NCBI GenBank assembly: GCA_910585075.1
Contig: CAJUED010000027.1
Coordinates: forward strand, 1 to 51,183
Direction of reading: 5' to 3'
Length of the DNA stretch: 51,183 bases
Source: an uncultured Lachnospiraceae bacterium
Lineage (GTDB): Bacteria > Bacillota > Clostridia > Lachnospirales > Lachnospiraceae
A program made the translations under genes and the position numbers. Below the pieces are notes generated by a model. It was not told the DNA's origin. It made no database searches and saw nothing but the letters and a program-made list of their open reading frames with translations. Of this stretch, positions 42,997 through 51,183 are shown piece after piece (position 1 is the first letter of the stretch; each line of letters starts with the position of its first letter).

Positions 42997-44275
42997 TGAA
43001 TTTCCCCTTTCTTTTTGCTTCAAAAACAATCGCTGTTCCTATCACGAGTATTACAGACAGACCCGCAAAAAGTAATCGGTTGGCAAGCAGGTTTGAAAAA
43101 TTGTCTATAAAATCCTGCGTCCGAAAATAAGCATCTGTACCTGCATTATGTCTTGGTGCTAAACGTAGCAGGGAATAGGATGCGGAAACAGATTCCATTC
43201 CCATGTTCATGTCTATAAACCACCATATTCCTTGTACTGCAATGGCAACTGGTGTATTTGTTAATTCTGTTAAAAACATACCAACGGCAACTGCCGTCAT
43301 TGCAGAAGGCATAATCCATCCAAAATCGTATGCTAACGGTACAAAATAATCTAATTCCATTCCTGTATACATACTCCAGACAGTTGCACTGGAAATATAT
43401 GACAGAATAACAGCAGTTAGCATAACAGCAGTCAGAATTGCCAGATAACGCATGAGAACAATTTTTATACCCGCCGCCTTTCGGGTATAAATCAACTCTG
43501 ACATTTTCGCATACCGGTCTTTCGTGCTTATGATAATCGCAAGAAAAACAGGGAAAAAGGAAAAAACGATTGCAACTGCATAGTCACTGAACAAACGCGC
43601 ATAGCCCCCCGTTATCTTATCAGAGCTTTTCACAAGCTCATAGGCTGCATCAGCTTCTTCATAAGTACGAGGGACCGTCCCAAAACCTATTAAAGACTCT
43701 GCCGCATAATTTGATCCGCCACCCAGAATATCATCAACTTCCTGCATTAATTCTTTAAATTCCGTGTATGACATATCCTCTCGGACTGAAAAATCTATCC
43801 TTTCTTCCTGTATGGTTTTTTCATTCTCATTTTCATTGCCCAATATAAAAAAAACGCCGTTGCCATCGGATTGTAGATTTATATCCCCGGATACTCCCTC
43901 AAGGGATATATCATAGGACGAACCTTGTATGTGGTATATTTCATCTGTGTTCATTCCCGTAATATCAGCAATAATTTCAGCGATTCGCATTTGCTCATCA
44001 TCGTTCAGTTTCACATTCTTAATGGAACCAATAGGATAACATGTATAATTGTTTTCCACAAATTCCGCATAAAGCGATTGTAATGCGGCAGGCATAACGG
44101 TTTCTGGTAAATCTTCATTTTTTGTCCCATAATCTTCACCAATCACAGGTTTGGAAATTTTATCTCCACTAAAGTTCAACGCTCCTTGTGAAAATATTGC
44201 CAAAACAGCTATGATGACAAAAAGGATATATGAAATTGAAAAAATAGTCTTTTTTAACTCATGTAAAAACAGCAT
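42929..44275 (-). CDS. ABC-2-type transporter permease (large subunit)
   Basis: A 448-aa protein with an N-terminal helix (IFSISYILFVIIAVLAIFSQG), an external domain of about 200 residues, and then five or more helices (YAVAIVFSFFPVFLAIIIS, YLAILTAVMLTAVILSYISS, LLFAGLSVILVIGTAIVFEA). The start shares a base with the ATPase stop (TAATG) behind a GGAGGTGA site. The last 21 residues lie in the overlap with the next gene and look non-native, so the original stop may have been earlier. Probable exporter of, or immunity pump against, a peptide. Confidence 0.85.
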   Translation of the reverse strand: MLFLHELKKTIFSISYILFVIIAVLAIFSQGALNFSGDKISKPVIGEDYGTKNEDLPETVMPAALQSLYAEFVENNYTCYPIGSIKNVKLNDDEQMRIAEIIADITGMNTDEIYHIQGSSYDISLEGVSGDINLQSDGNGVFFILGNENENEKTIQEERIDFSVREDMSYTEFKELMQEVDDILGGGSNYAAESLIGFGTVPRTYEEADAAYELVKSSDKITGGYARLFSDYAVAIVFSFFPVFLAIIISTKDRYAKMSELIYTRKAAGIKIVLMRYLAILTAVMLTAVILSYISSATVWSMYTGMELDYFVPLAYDFGWIMPSAMTAVAVGMFLTELTNTPVAIAVQGIWWFIDMNMGMESVSASYSLLRLAPRHNAGTDAYFRTQDFIDNFSNLLANRLLFAGLSVILVIGTAIVFEAKRKGKFNGNEKIKRAFANIRNCQNQSQA

Positions 44276-45180
44276 TAATTTTCACCTCCAATATCTTTTG
44301 GCAGAGACAGTTCTGCTCCGTTTTCTTTCAGATACAGCATATAAGCATCCTCTATATTGGGTTCACTCAAGACGGAATCAGAAGCTATATGTTCTGATAA
44401 ATAGCGGATATAGACGTGCTTTCCCTGCGTATGCATACCCGTAATGAAAAGTTCCTTTTTTAACTCGGAAACTTCCTGCCTGTCTACTATTCTGGTAAAT
44501 ACTTTTCCTTCTGCCGCTGCCAGAAGGTCATCAACTGTACCGCTGTACAAAACTTTTCCTTCGTCCAGAATCGCAATATTTTCACAAGTTGCTTCAATAT
44601 CCCCTACAATGTGCGTAGATAAAATCACAATCCGTTCCTCCGCTGTTTCAGACAGAAGATTTCGAAAACGAATCCGTTCCTCTGGGTCTAATCCTGCTGT
44701 CGGTTCGTCCACAATCAAAACTTTAGGATTGCCTAATAATGCCTGAGCAATTCCGAGACGCCGTTTCATTCCACCGGAAAGGGCTTTGATTTTTTTGTTT
44801 TTACTTTCCATCAAATTGACCTGTGCAAGCAGCATTTCAATGCGCTCTTTTCTTTCCTGTTTTCCCAATCCCGAAAGGATAGCAAGATAATCCATTGCTT
44901 CATACACATTCATCGCCTGGTATATGGAAAATTCCTGCGGCAGGTATCCAATAATCTTTCGGATTTCCTTTTCATTCTCAATGGGAATCCCACAGACAGT
45001 CACCTGACCGCTTTTTTTCTGAAGCAGTGTTGCAAGGATTTTCATAAGCGTTGTTTTTCCCGCACCATTTCTGCCCAACAAGCCAAACATCCCCTGCCCT
45101 ATCGTCAGATTCACATCATACAATGCCTGCTTTTTTCCATAAAACTTATTCAGGTTCTTAATTTCGATACAATTATCCAT
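44275..45180 (-). CDS. ABC transporter ATP-binding protein
   Basis: A 301-aa ATPase with Walker A GRNGAGKTT, signature LSGGMKRRLG, Walker B VLIVDEPTAGLDPEE and switch His in LSTHIVGD, followed by an extended C-terminal domain usual for CcmA/DrrA-type exporters. The start at 45180 follows AGGTGTC with GGAGG a little further up; an ATG 6 codons earlier is possible. It is translationally coupled to the large permease (TAATG). Confidence 0.94.
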   Translation of the reverse strand: MDNCIEIKNLNKFYGKKQALYDVNLTIGQGMFGLLGRNGAGKTTLMKILATLLQKKSGQVTVCGIPIENEKEIRKIIGYLPQEFSIYQAMNVYEAMDYLAILSGLGKQERKERIEMLLAQVNLMESKNKKIKALSGGMKRRLGIAQALLGNPKVLIVDEPTAGLDPEERIRFRNLLSETAEERIVILSTHIVGDIEATCENIAILDEGKVLYSGTVDDLLAAAEGKVFTRIVDRQEVSELKKELFITGMHTQGKHVYIRYLSEHIASDSVLSEPNIEDAYMLYLKENGAELSLPKDIGGEN

Positions 45181-45299
45181 GACACCTATTTCCTCCATTC
45201 ATCTTTGATGTGTATAGGATAACTGAGAATTTTCAACTTTTTATCTACTCACTAAAAAAATCTTCCCGACATTTCTGACAGAAAGATTTTTGCTTCAAA

Positions 45300-46496
45300 T
45301 TATTCTCTAAAGGCTGCTGTTACAGATGCACCATTGCTGTTTTCCAATTTTAAATAACCGCCATGTTTCTCGCAGAGTATTTTACATATGTTCAGCCCCA
45401 TGCCAAAATGTTCCTGACTAATTTCATCAGAAGATTTATAAAAAGGCTTTATGGCTTCGGAAAGTTCTTCCACTGTAAAACCTTTTCCATCATCAGATAC
45501 ATTTATGACAAAACAACGGTCTTTTGCAGAAACCGATACAAATATGGCACTGTCCGCAAAACGCACAGCATTGGCTAACAGGTTTTCATATACCTGCATA
45601 ATGACTGATGAATCTAAGCAGAGCATTGTGCTGTCACATTGGCGTTTCTGCATAACCAGTTTTTTTGTTTTGCAGATTGTATCAGCGGTATCTTCCATCT
45701 GTCTGATGATACCTACAATATCCGTATTGCTCCTTTGGATTTCTCTGTCCTCCAGCCGTTGCAAATTGTTCATCGTATTTACATATTGTTCAAGCCGTAA
45801 AATGTGCCGCTGCATCATCTGCGCTATTTCAATAATTTTCCGCTCCGACATTTTAGGCGAATATTTTGCAAGCATCTCACTCTGACCTTTCAGAACCGTC
45901 AAAGGCGTTCTTAAATCATGGGAAAAAGCAGCGTTCAAACGCTTACGTTCTTCCACCTGACGCCACATTTCTATACTATTATCCCGTAATGCAAGACGCA
46001 TTTTTTCAAATGACCGGCATAATCTCCCAAGTTCATCCTGCTTATCATAAACAACCGTAAATTCCAAATTGTTGTCTGATATATTGTTTGCTGCATTTTC
46101 AAGTATTTCTAATGGTTTTTGCAGTTGCTTTTTATAGAACAGAATGCTTGTAATACCGATACATATCATAAAACAGGTTGGGGAACAGGCAACACTGAAA
46201 AATCCCAACGCATCATATACAGTAAGGTCAAAAGAAGTAAATAAAGTGCGTATATTTTCTGTGTAATAACTTAATACGCCATGACTATTATTGCCGTCCT
46301 GATTTTCTATTGCTGCATAATGTGCCATGTTCTCAGATTCTGCCTGATATTTTTTATCAATCTGCTCTTGCCCTAATTGGCAGAGCCATGATAAAAATAA
46401 GGACAGACAAAGAGCAATTAAAAGGCATCTGAGAACATACCACATAAAAGCGTTTTTGATTGACTTTTCTTTGAAGAATTTCTTTATTTTACCCAT
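45300..46496 (-). CDS. Sensor histidine kinase
   Basis: A 398-aa membrane kinase: helix at about 17-40 (MWYVLRCLLIALCLSLFLSW), external segment, a second helix near 105-125, a HAMP region (PLEILENAANNISDNNLEF), phospho-acceptor His in AAFSHDLRTPLTVLKGQ, and HATPase (ENLLANAVRFA, SDDGKGF, FGMGLNICKIL). It overlaps the response regulator gene by 13 bases. With the ABC genes downstream it resembles lantibiotic-sensing systems. The signal is unknown. Confidence 0.93.
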   Translation of the reverse strand: MGKIKKFFKEKSIKNAFMWYVLRCLLIALCLSLFLSWLCQLGQEQIDKKYQAESENMAHYAAIENQDGNNSHGVLSYYTENIRTLFTSFDLTVYDALGFFSVACSPTCFMICIGITSILFYKKQLQKPLEILENAANNISDNNLEFTVVYDKQDELGRLCRSFEKMRLALRDNSIEMWRQVEERKRLNAAFSHDLRTPLTVLKGQSEMLAKYSPKMSERKIIEIAQMMQRHILRLEQYVNTMNNLQRLEDREIQRSNTDIVGIIRQMEDTADTICKTKKLVMQKRQCDSTMLCLDSSVIMQVYENLLANAVRFADSAIFVSVSAKDRCFVINVSDDGKGFTVEELSEAIKPFYKSSDEISQEHFGMGLNICKILCEKHGGYLKLENSNGASVTAAFRE

Positions 46497-47158
46497 TTAT
46501 ATCCCACACCCCAAACAGTTTCAATATACTGTTTCATCTCTGCGTCTTTAAATTTCATACGGATACGCCGGATATGCTCTGCCACAACAGATGCTTCTCC
46601 TTCACTGTCATATCCCCATATAATCTCATAGATACGTTCTTTATCAAAAACCTGTCCTGCGTGCTGCGACAGGAGTTCTATAATATCAAATTCTTTTTTT
46701 ACAAATGGTATTGGATTTCCATCATAATAAAGGAGCCTTTGTGTATAGTCTATTACCAGTTTATCGTCAAAATGCACTTTTGCCGATTCACTTTGCCGGC
46801 GTTCCCGCCTTATATGGGCTGAGACCCTTGCCCCCAGTTCATCAACAGAAAAAGGCTTTACAATATAATCGTCAGCCCCAATGCCGAATCCCTTGATTTT
46901 ATCGCTGTCTTCAATCCGAGCTGTCAAAAACAAAATAGGGCATGATACAAAGTTCCGTATTCTTGAGCAAACTTCCATTCCGTCAATATCGGGCATATTG
47001 ATGTCAAGAAGTATAAGATCGGGCTGCATTTCCGCTTTCCTTATTGCATCCAGACCGCCGGATGCAGTCAGCACATCATAACCATTGAACTCAAAGTAAT
47101 CTTGCAACATAGAAACAATGTCTGTTTCATCATCTACAATCAATATTTTATCTCGCAT
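46484..47158 (-). CDS. OmpR-family response regulator
   Basis: A 224-aa regulator: DDETDIVS acidic pocket, phospho-acceptor Asp in LILLDINMPDIDG, Lys in YIVKPFSVDE, then the winged helix (FVKKEFDIIELLSQHAGQVFDKE, VVAEHIRRIRMKF, WGVGYKW). GGAGGTGG precedes the ATG at 47158. It starts the five-gene sensor-exporter operon. It shares the layout, but not close sequence, with the pair at 26868-28723. Confidence 0.94.
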   Translation of the reverse strand: MRDKILIVDDETDIVSMLQDYFEFNGYDVLTASGGLDAIRKAEMQPDLILLDINMPDIDGMEVCSRIRNFVSCPILFLTARIEDSDKIKGFGIGADDYIVKPFSVDELGARVSAHIRRERRQSESAKVHFDDKLVIDYTQRLLYYDGNPIPFVKKEFDIIELLSQHAGQVFDKERIYEIIWGYDSEGEASVVAEHIRRIRMKFKDAEMKQYIETVWGVGYKWVK

Positions 47159-47504
47159 AAAAACCACCTCCGAAAAAATGATACAAACAGATTTTCAATT
47201 ATTTATCAACTTTCGCCTATTTCAGCAGAATTCTATGAAATTCTGGGCATTGAATGCATTCCCTCTTAATTATAGTAGTTTATCCAAATATCTACAATTA
47301 CTATCAATATGTTTCTTGCATGAGCTCAAAACAAATAATACATGTAAAAGTGTTTCGAAAACCGGAATGTAACAATACTGATATGAATTAGAATAATCAC
47401 TCCACGGACAACTTGCGGACTTGCCAAACGGGAGGTGGAATTTCTTTCTATTTCCCCTTTGCACGGCATAATACCGATGATTTTTAAAAATACCAAAAAT
47501 GGGC

Positions 47505-47538
47505 GCAAAAAAACAGGAAACCTTTTCTTGATTTCCTG
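47505..47538 (-). terminator. Rho-independent terminator
   Basis: On the minus strand CAGGAAA, an 11-base loop, TTTCCTG and a run of seven T. It ends the broken sigma-like gene above it. Confidence 0.85.
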
Positions 47539-47567
47539 TCTTGGCGTGCCGTTCTATGTAACGGCGG

Positions 47568-47875
47568 TTATTCAGTTTTGGGGTATGGCTGTTCGTCAAA
47601 GCGGAACTTAAACAAGGCGGCGGCAAGCTCTCTATTGGTGAGGATAACTGTCTGACCACAGATTGTAACGGGGTATTGTTCGTAAGTGACTTGAAATATT
47701 TGTCTGATGTACTTAGAGGGTAGAACTTTTCTTCTGTGAGGTATTCAAAGGATATTTCTTTTTGCCGCCTGTCCCTGTCACACCATGCGTTGATAGCGGC
47801 ATAGCGTATGACGATTTTGCAAAAGCCATTGAAAGTATACATGATGTGTTCTTTGTATGCTTCCGTGCAAGCCAT
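47568..47875 (-). pseudogene. Broken sigma-factor-like gene of a conjugative element
   Basis: The start MACTEAYKEHIMYTFNGFCK to SFEYLTEEKFYPLSTSDKYF is typical of the small sigma-70-like / helix-turn-helix proteins of Tn916-type and related conjugative elements. The expected continuation (EQYPVTICGQTVILTNRELAAAL) is in a different frame, so a frameshift lies near 47690-47705. The sigma-4-like domain is missing and the frame ends ...PYPKTE at 47568. AAGGGGG precedes the ATG. No integrase or other element gene is seen here. Confidence 0.7.
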
Positions 47876-48000
47876 AGAAAATTCCCCCTTTCTCCCACAT
47901 CGGGCGTTGCTTAGTTTACAGTTACTCTTTCATAATTCAGAGGATGTCAATATTTTGACTGTTGCTCCTTGATTACCTGTCTGCAAAAATAGTTGTGCGA

Positions 48001-50256
48001 CTATAGTATAAAATTTTGTAAGTGTTTTGTTGTAACTGACTTTTTACACTTTAAAAAGTCCTTTGGCATTCCTTGAAATAATAATCGTCCCCCTTCTTCG
48101 CCTGCTCCCGGCCCTAAATCAATTATCCAATCCGCCTGACACATCATTTCAAGATTATGCTCTATAACAATCAATGTGCTTCCATTTTCTATCAGTTCAT
48201 CAAAAACTTTTATCAGTTTTTGAATATCTTTGGAATGTAAACCAGTTGTAGGTTCGTCCAACACATATACAGGCTTTGGTTCTTTTAACTCCACGGCTAA
48301 TTTTAAGCGTTGCAATTCCCCGCCGGATAAGGTGTTTAGAGGCCGTCCTAAACTTAGATACTCCAAGCCAACCTTACATAATGGAACTAATTTATCCTGT
48401 ACGTTTTGAACTTCAAAAAAAGCAAGTGCGTCCTCTATGCTCATGTTTAAAACGTCATTGATGTTTTTTCCTTGATAGGTATATTCTAATACTGGTTGGG
48501 AAAATCTCTTTCCCTCGCACACCTCACAAATTTCTGTGACGCTTTCCATAAAAGCCAAATCGACTTCAACAATGCCAAGACCTTTGCAGTTTGGACACGC
48601 ACCTTTTGAGTTAAAGCTGAACCAAGCTGAATCTACATTATTTGCTCTTGCAAACAAATCTCTAATATCGTCAAACACCGTTATAAAAGTAGAAATATTA
48701 GAACGTCGGTTTGTAGTAATTGATTTTTGTGTCACAACACCACACTCTGGATAAATACTCGGAAAAATCCTTTGGAACAATGTACTTTTTCCTGACCCAG
48801 CGACACCTGTTACAATCGTCATTGCACTTTTAGGAACATCTGCGTCTATATACTGTAAATTATATAGATGTGCTTTTTCAATGTGAAACCACCCACGGGC
48901 TGTCCTCACATTTTCTTTTAATTGATGCCGTTTTGTAAATGCCTGTGCGGATAATGCTGTAGAGGAGCAAAATTCTTGATAAGTCCCTTTAAATGTGACA
49001 TTTCCTCCATTTTTTCCAGAACTAACACCCATTTCAATAATATAATCTGAAATGCAGGTAACATCAGGATCATGTTCAACAATCAATACACTGTTCCCTT
49101 TATCACGCAGTTTTTGAAACAAAGGATTGATACGGGCAATATCCGCCGGGTGCAGCCCTGTGCTTGGTTCATCAAAAATATAAAGCAATCCGTTTAAACT
49201 ACTTCCTAACTGACGTATCATTTTAATACGTTGCGATTCCCCTCCCGATAGTGTTGCTGTCTGTCTGTTTAAGGTCAAATAACCAAGACCAACATCAATA
49301 GCGAAAGAAAGCTGTTGCAGCAAAGCGTCTATGACGGTGTCTACCTTATTAGATTGGATTGTTTTTAGAAAGCGCACCAAATCCGAAATAGACATATTGG
49401 AACAATCCGCAATATTCTTTCCATTTATCCGACAGCTTAAAGTTTTTTTATTCAACCGATTTCCATGACAAGACGGACAAACCTGTTCTGTTACCACCCG
49501 CTCAATGTCACTCCTATATTGTTCAGAGTCCCGGCAGTTTTTAGACAAAAATGCTTTTTTCATTCGTGGGATAATTCCTTCATAAAGTGAAGTTGGCGGC
49601 CAGTCTTTTGTAGGATTTTGGGGCTTAAAACCGGATTGATACAGTAACATATCCAATTCCTGTTCTGTATAATCTTTAATCTTTTTGTCGTTATCGAATA
49701 AACCTGTAGAGACATAACGCTTCCAACGGAAACCGCCGGGATAAAACGTGGGAAATTGAATCGCCCCCTCATTCAGTGATTTATCCTTGTCAAGCAGTCT
49801 GTCTATCAGAAAAACTTGTACCGTGCCAAGCCCTTGACATTCTTTACACATTCCCTGCGGGTTATTAAAAGAAAAAATATCCGAATACCCTGCAAACGGT
49901 GTCCCAATTCTTGAAAACAGCAGACGCAGCAAGCTGTAAATATCTGTAACTGTGCCCACTGTAGACCGCACATTATCACCAAGCCGTTTTTGATTGATAA
50001 TGATAGATACGGGCAGATTTTGAATACTATCTACGGTTGGTTTTCCGTAATGGGGTAATCTGCTCCGAATAAAACCGGAATAAGTTTCATTAAGCTGCCT
50101 TTGTGATTCAGCAGCTATTGTATCAAATACCAGTGCTGATTTACCGGAGCCGGACACTCCAACTACACTCGTGATTTTATTTTTTGGTATGGAAACGGAT
50201 ATATTTTTGAGATTTTTTTCTTTTGCCCCTTGAACTATAATGAAGTCATTTATCAT
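48001..50256 (-). CDS. UvrA-like ABC ATPase (short, drug-resistance/DrrC type)
   Basis: A 751-aa twin ABC protein related to UvrA, which scans damaged DNA. It has Walker A GVSGSGKSALVF and GVAGSGKSTLFQ, signatures LSGGESQRIK and LSGGELQRLK, Walker B IFDEPSTGLH and VLDEPTTGLH, and zinc-type cysteine pairs CKECQGLG, CPSCHGNRL, CPNCKGLG and CEVCEGKRF. It is about 190 residues shorter than housekeeping UvrA. No uvrB is near. Such short paralogues lie with WYL regulators in many Firmicutes and some confer resistance to DNA-binding drugs. It is divergent from the WYL gene at 50336. Confidence 0.9.
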   Translation of the reverse strand: MINDFIIVQGAKEKNLKNISVSIPKNKITSVVGVSGSGKSALVFDTIAAESQRQLNETYSGFIRSRLPHYGKPTVDSIQNLPVSIIINQKRLGDNVRSTVGTVTDIYSLLRLLFSRIGTPFAGYSDIFSFNNPQGMCKECQGLGTVQVFLIDRLLDKDKSLNEGAIQFPTFYPGGFRWKRYVSTGLFDNDKKIKDYTEQELDMLLYQSGFKPQNPTKDWPPTSLYEGIIPRMKKAFLSKNCRDSEQYRSDIERVVTEQVCPSCHGNRLNKKTLSCRINGKNIADCSNMSISDLVRFLKTIQSNKVDTVIDALLQQLSFAIDVGLGYLTLNRQTATLSGGESQRIKMIRQLGSSLNGLLYIFDEPSTGLHPADIARINPLFQKLRDKGNSVLIVEHDPDVTCISDYIIEMGVSSGKNGGNVTFKGTYQEFCSSTALSAQAFTKRHQLKENVRTARGWFHIEKAHLYNLQYIDADVPKSAMTIVTGVAGSGKSTLFQRIFPSIYPECGVVTQKSITTNRRSNISTFITVFDDIRDLFARANNVDSAWFSFNSKGACPNCKGLGIVEVDLAFMESVTEICEVCEGKRFSQPVLEYTYQGKNINDVLNMSIEDALAFFEVQNVQDKLVPLCKVGLEYLSLGRPLNTLSGGELQRLKLAVELKEPKPVYVLDEPTTGLHSKDIQKLIKVFDELIENGSTLIVIEHNLEMMCQADWIIDLGPGAGEEGGRLLFQGMPKDFLKCKKSVTTKHLQNFIL

Positions 50257-50268
50257 AACATTCGTCCC

Positions 50269-50297
50269 TTGAAATTTTACTTTTTATAGTATATCAT
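50269..50297 (+). promoter_or_regulatory. Promoter of the second WYL regulator
   Basis: TTGAAA, 17 bases, TATCAT, ending just before the palindrome at 50301. On the opposite strand TTGTCA, 16 bases, TATAAA could serve the UvrA-like gene. Confidence 0.55.
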
Positions 50298-50300
50298 AAA

Positions 50301-50323
50301 ACCATGACAAAAATCGTCATGGT
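50301..50323. promoter_or_regulatory. Palindromic operator candidate between UvrA-like and WYL genes
   Basis: Arms ACCATGAC and GTCATGGT with a 7-base spacer, 13 bases before the WYL start and over the expected transcription start. It overlaps the -35 of the opposite promoter, so one bound repressor could shut both genes. The core matches the 33734-33769 palindrome. Confidence 0.65.
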
Positions 50324-50335
50324 TAGGAGAGTAAA

Positions 50336-51145
50336 ATGAGTAAATTACAAAAACTGTTTGACATCATAGCTTATGTGAACACTAAAAAATATTTTACTGC
50401 CCGTGACATAGCGGATAATTTCAATATTTCTATCAGAACAGCACATCGCTATTTATCAGAATTAGATACTATGGGGGTTCCATTGTACACGGAAACCGGG
50501 CGAAATGGCGGCTATCGTGTGTTATCAGGACGCACGTTACCTCCGATTATATTTACCGAAGATGAAGCTCTGGCAATTTTTTTCGCTTTTCAGTCATTAC
50601 AGTATTATGAATCTCTGCCTTTTGAGGTGGACATTTCTTCTGCGTCAAGAAAAATTATGCTAAAATTGCCGGATGATGTGAAAGTCAAAATTGAAACATT
50701 AAAATCATCACTCATTTTTTGGCACCGTAAAAGGGAAATCAATACTCCGCTTTTGCATGACTTAATTCAAAAAGCCATAGAGAAAAAGCCAATCAAGATT
50801 CAATATTATTCTCATGGAAAACTAACAGACCGGATTGTCTGTCTGATTGGGGTATATTCCAACGAAAATCTGTGGTATGCTCCTGCATTTGACTATGAGA
50901 AGCAGGAAATAAGGTTGTTTCGGGCTGATAAAATCAATAAAATCGAAAGCTATACAGGCAATTTACAACCAATAGAAAAAAATCTGATTGACTTATTATA
51001 CTCTTATGACATAAAAGAGCCTGTAAGGTTATTTGTAAAGTTGACTGAAAAAGGTATTACTATGTGCCAAGAAAATCCATATTTTAATGATTGTATAAAA
51101 AATAGTAATAATGATTCCGGTGGGTATATGGGTTTGTCAAGTTAA
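50336..51145 (+). CDS. WYL-domain transcriptional regulator (YafY-type)
   Basis: A 269-aa regulator with an N-terminal winged helix (FTARDIADNFNISIRTAHRYL, wing GGYRVLSG) and a WYL domain (IKIQYYSHGKLTDR, VYSNENLWYAPAFDYEKQEIRLFRADKI). TAGGAGAG precedes the ATG. It is a distant paralogue of the regulator at 32801-33706. It is divergent from the UvrA-like gene and likely represses both through the palindrome between them. Its C-terminus is complete in the window (TAA at 51143). Confidence 0.92.
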   Translation: MSKLQKLFDIIAYVNTKKYFTARDIADNFNISIRTAHRYLSELDTMGVPLYTETGRNGGYRVLSGRTLPPIIFTEDEALAIFFAFQSLQYYESLPFEVDISSASRKIMLKLPDDVKVKIETLKSSLIFWHRKREINTPLLHDLIQKAIEKKPIKIQYYSHGKLTDRIVCLIGVYSNENLWYAPAFDYEKQEIRLFRADKINKIESYTGNLQPIEKNLIDLLYSYDIKEPVRLFVKLTEKGITMCQENPYFNDCIKNSNNDSGGYMGLSS

Positions 51146-51183
51146 ATGTGTAAGTTTTTTTGATTTTTTATCAGCGGTTGCTT

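Noticed and set aside
47270..47567. Open frame continuing the sigma-like gene to 201 codons
   Set aside because: Beyond about residue 60 the frame is wrong; the family sequence continues in another frame and a strong terminator lies inside the extended ORF.

Overview
The window looks like a chromosomal segment of a gut clostridium, most likely a Lachnospiraceae-type Firmicute. The basis is strong AGGAGG-type ribosome binding sites, TTGACA/TATAAT promoters with 16-17 bp spacers, a fused FeoA-FeoB, WYL- and AraC-type regulators and many glycoside hydrolases. No rRNA, tRNA or CRISPR array was seen. Genus assignment is inference only.

Positions 1-16600 are a carbohydrate-use region. It holds a partial MATE pump at the left edge, a type I pullulanase, a sugar-binding lipoprotein with no transporter partner, a divergent AraC regulator / GH36 alpha-galactosidase pair, an oligo-1,6-glucosidase, a DUF255 thioredoxin-like protein and a GH43 enzyme. 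Inside it sits an AbiE toxin-antitoxin pair (13396-14920) with its own promoter and operator-like palindrome, followed by a coupled lipoprotein gene. Several long palindromic repeats lie between these genes.

Positions 16800-32800 hold a YitT membrane protein, a second MATE pump, FeoAB, an AlbA/Schlafen-type protein, a coupled cluster of metallo-hydrolase, response regulator, histidine kinase, ABC ATPase and FtsX permease, a DUF2798-like membrane protein, a hybrid histidine kinase and a RidA protein.

Positions 32801-38140 hold a WYL regulator and a probable arsenic/thiol-redox operon on the minus strand. Its order of transcription is ArsR regulator, two ArsP/DUF318-type permeases carrying TPFCSCS, a membrane-anchored thioredoxin interrupted by an in-frame TAG, a CcdA-type electron carrier, and a thioredoxin with repeated double-cysteine motifs at its N-terminus.

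Positions 38257-40782 hold a small promoter-to-terminator transcription unit and a two-gene nucleic-acid repair cassette: an RNA ligase and an HD-phosphatase/polynucleotide-kinase fusion. This resembles the Deinococcus Rnl5 / HD-Pnk pair and is the most interesting locus here.

Positions 40790 to the end are visibly more AT-rich and look acquired. They hold gene debris (a truncated conserved hypothetical, a decayed ABC permease, a broken conjugative-element sigma-like gene), a response regulator / histidine kinase / three-gene ABC exporter cluster, and a UvrA-like ABC protein divergent from a second WYL regulator. The two WYL genes share the same palindromic core in front of them.
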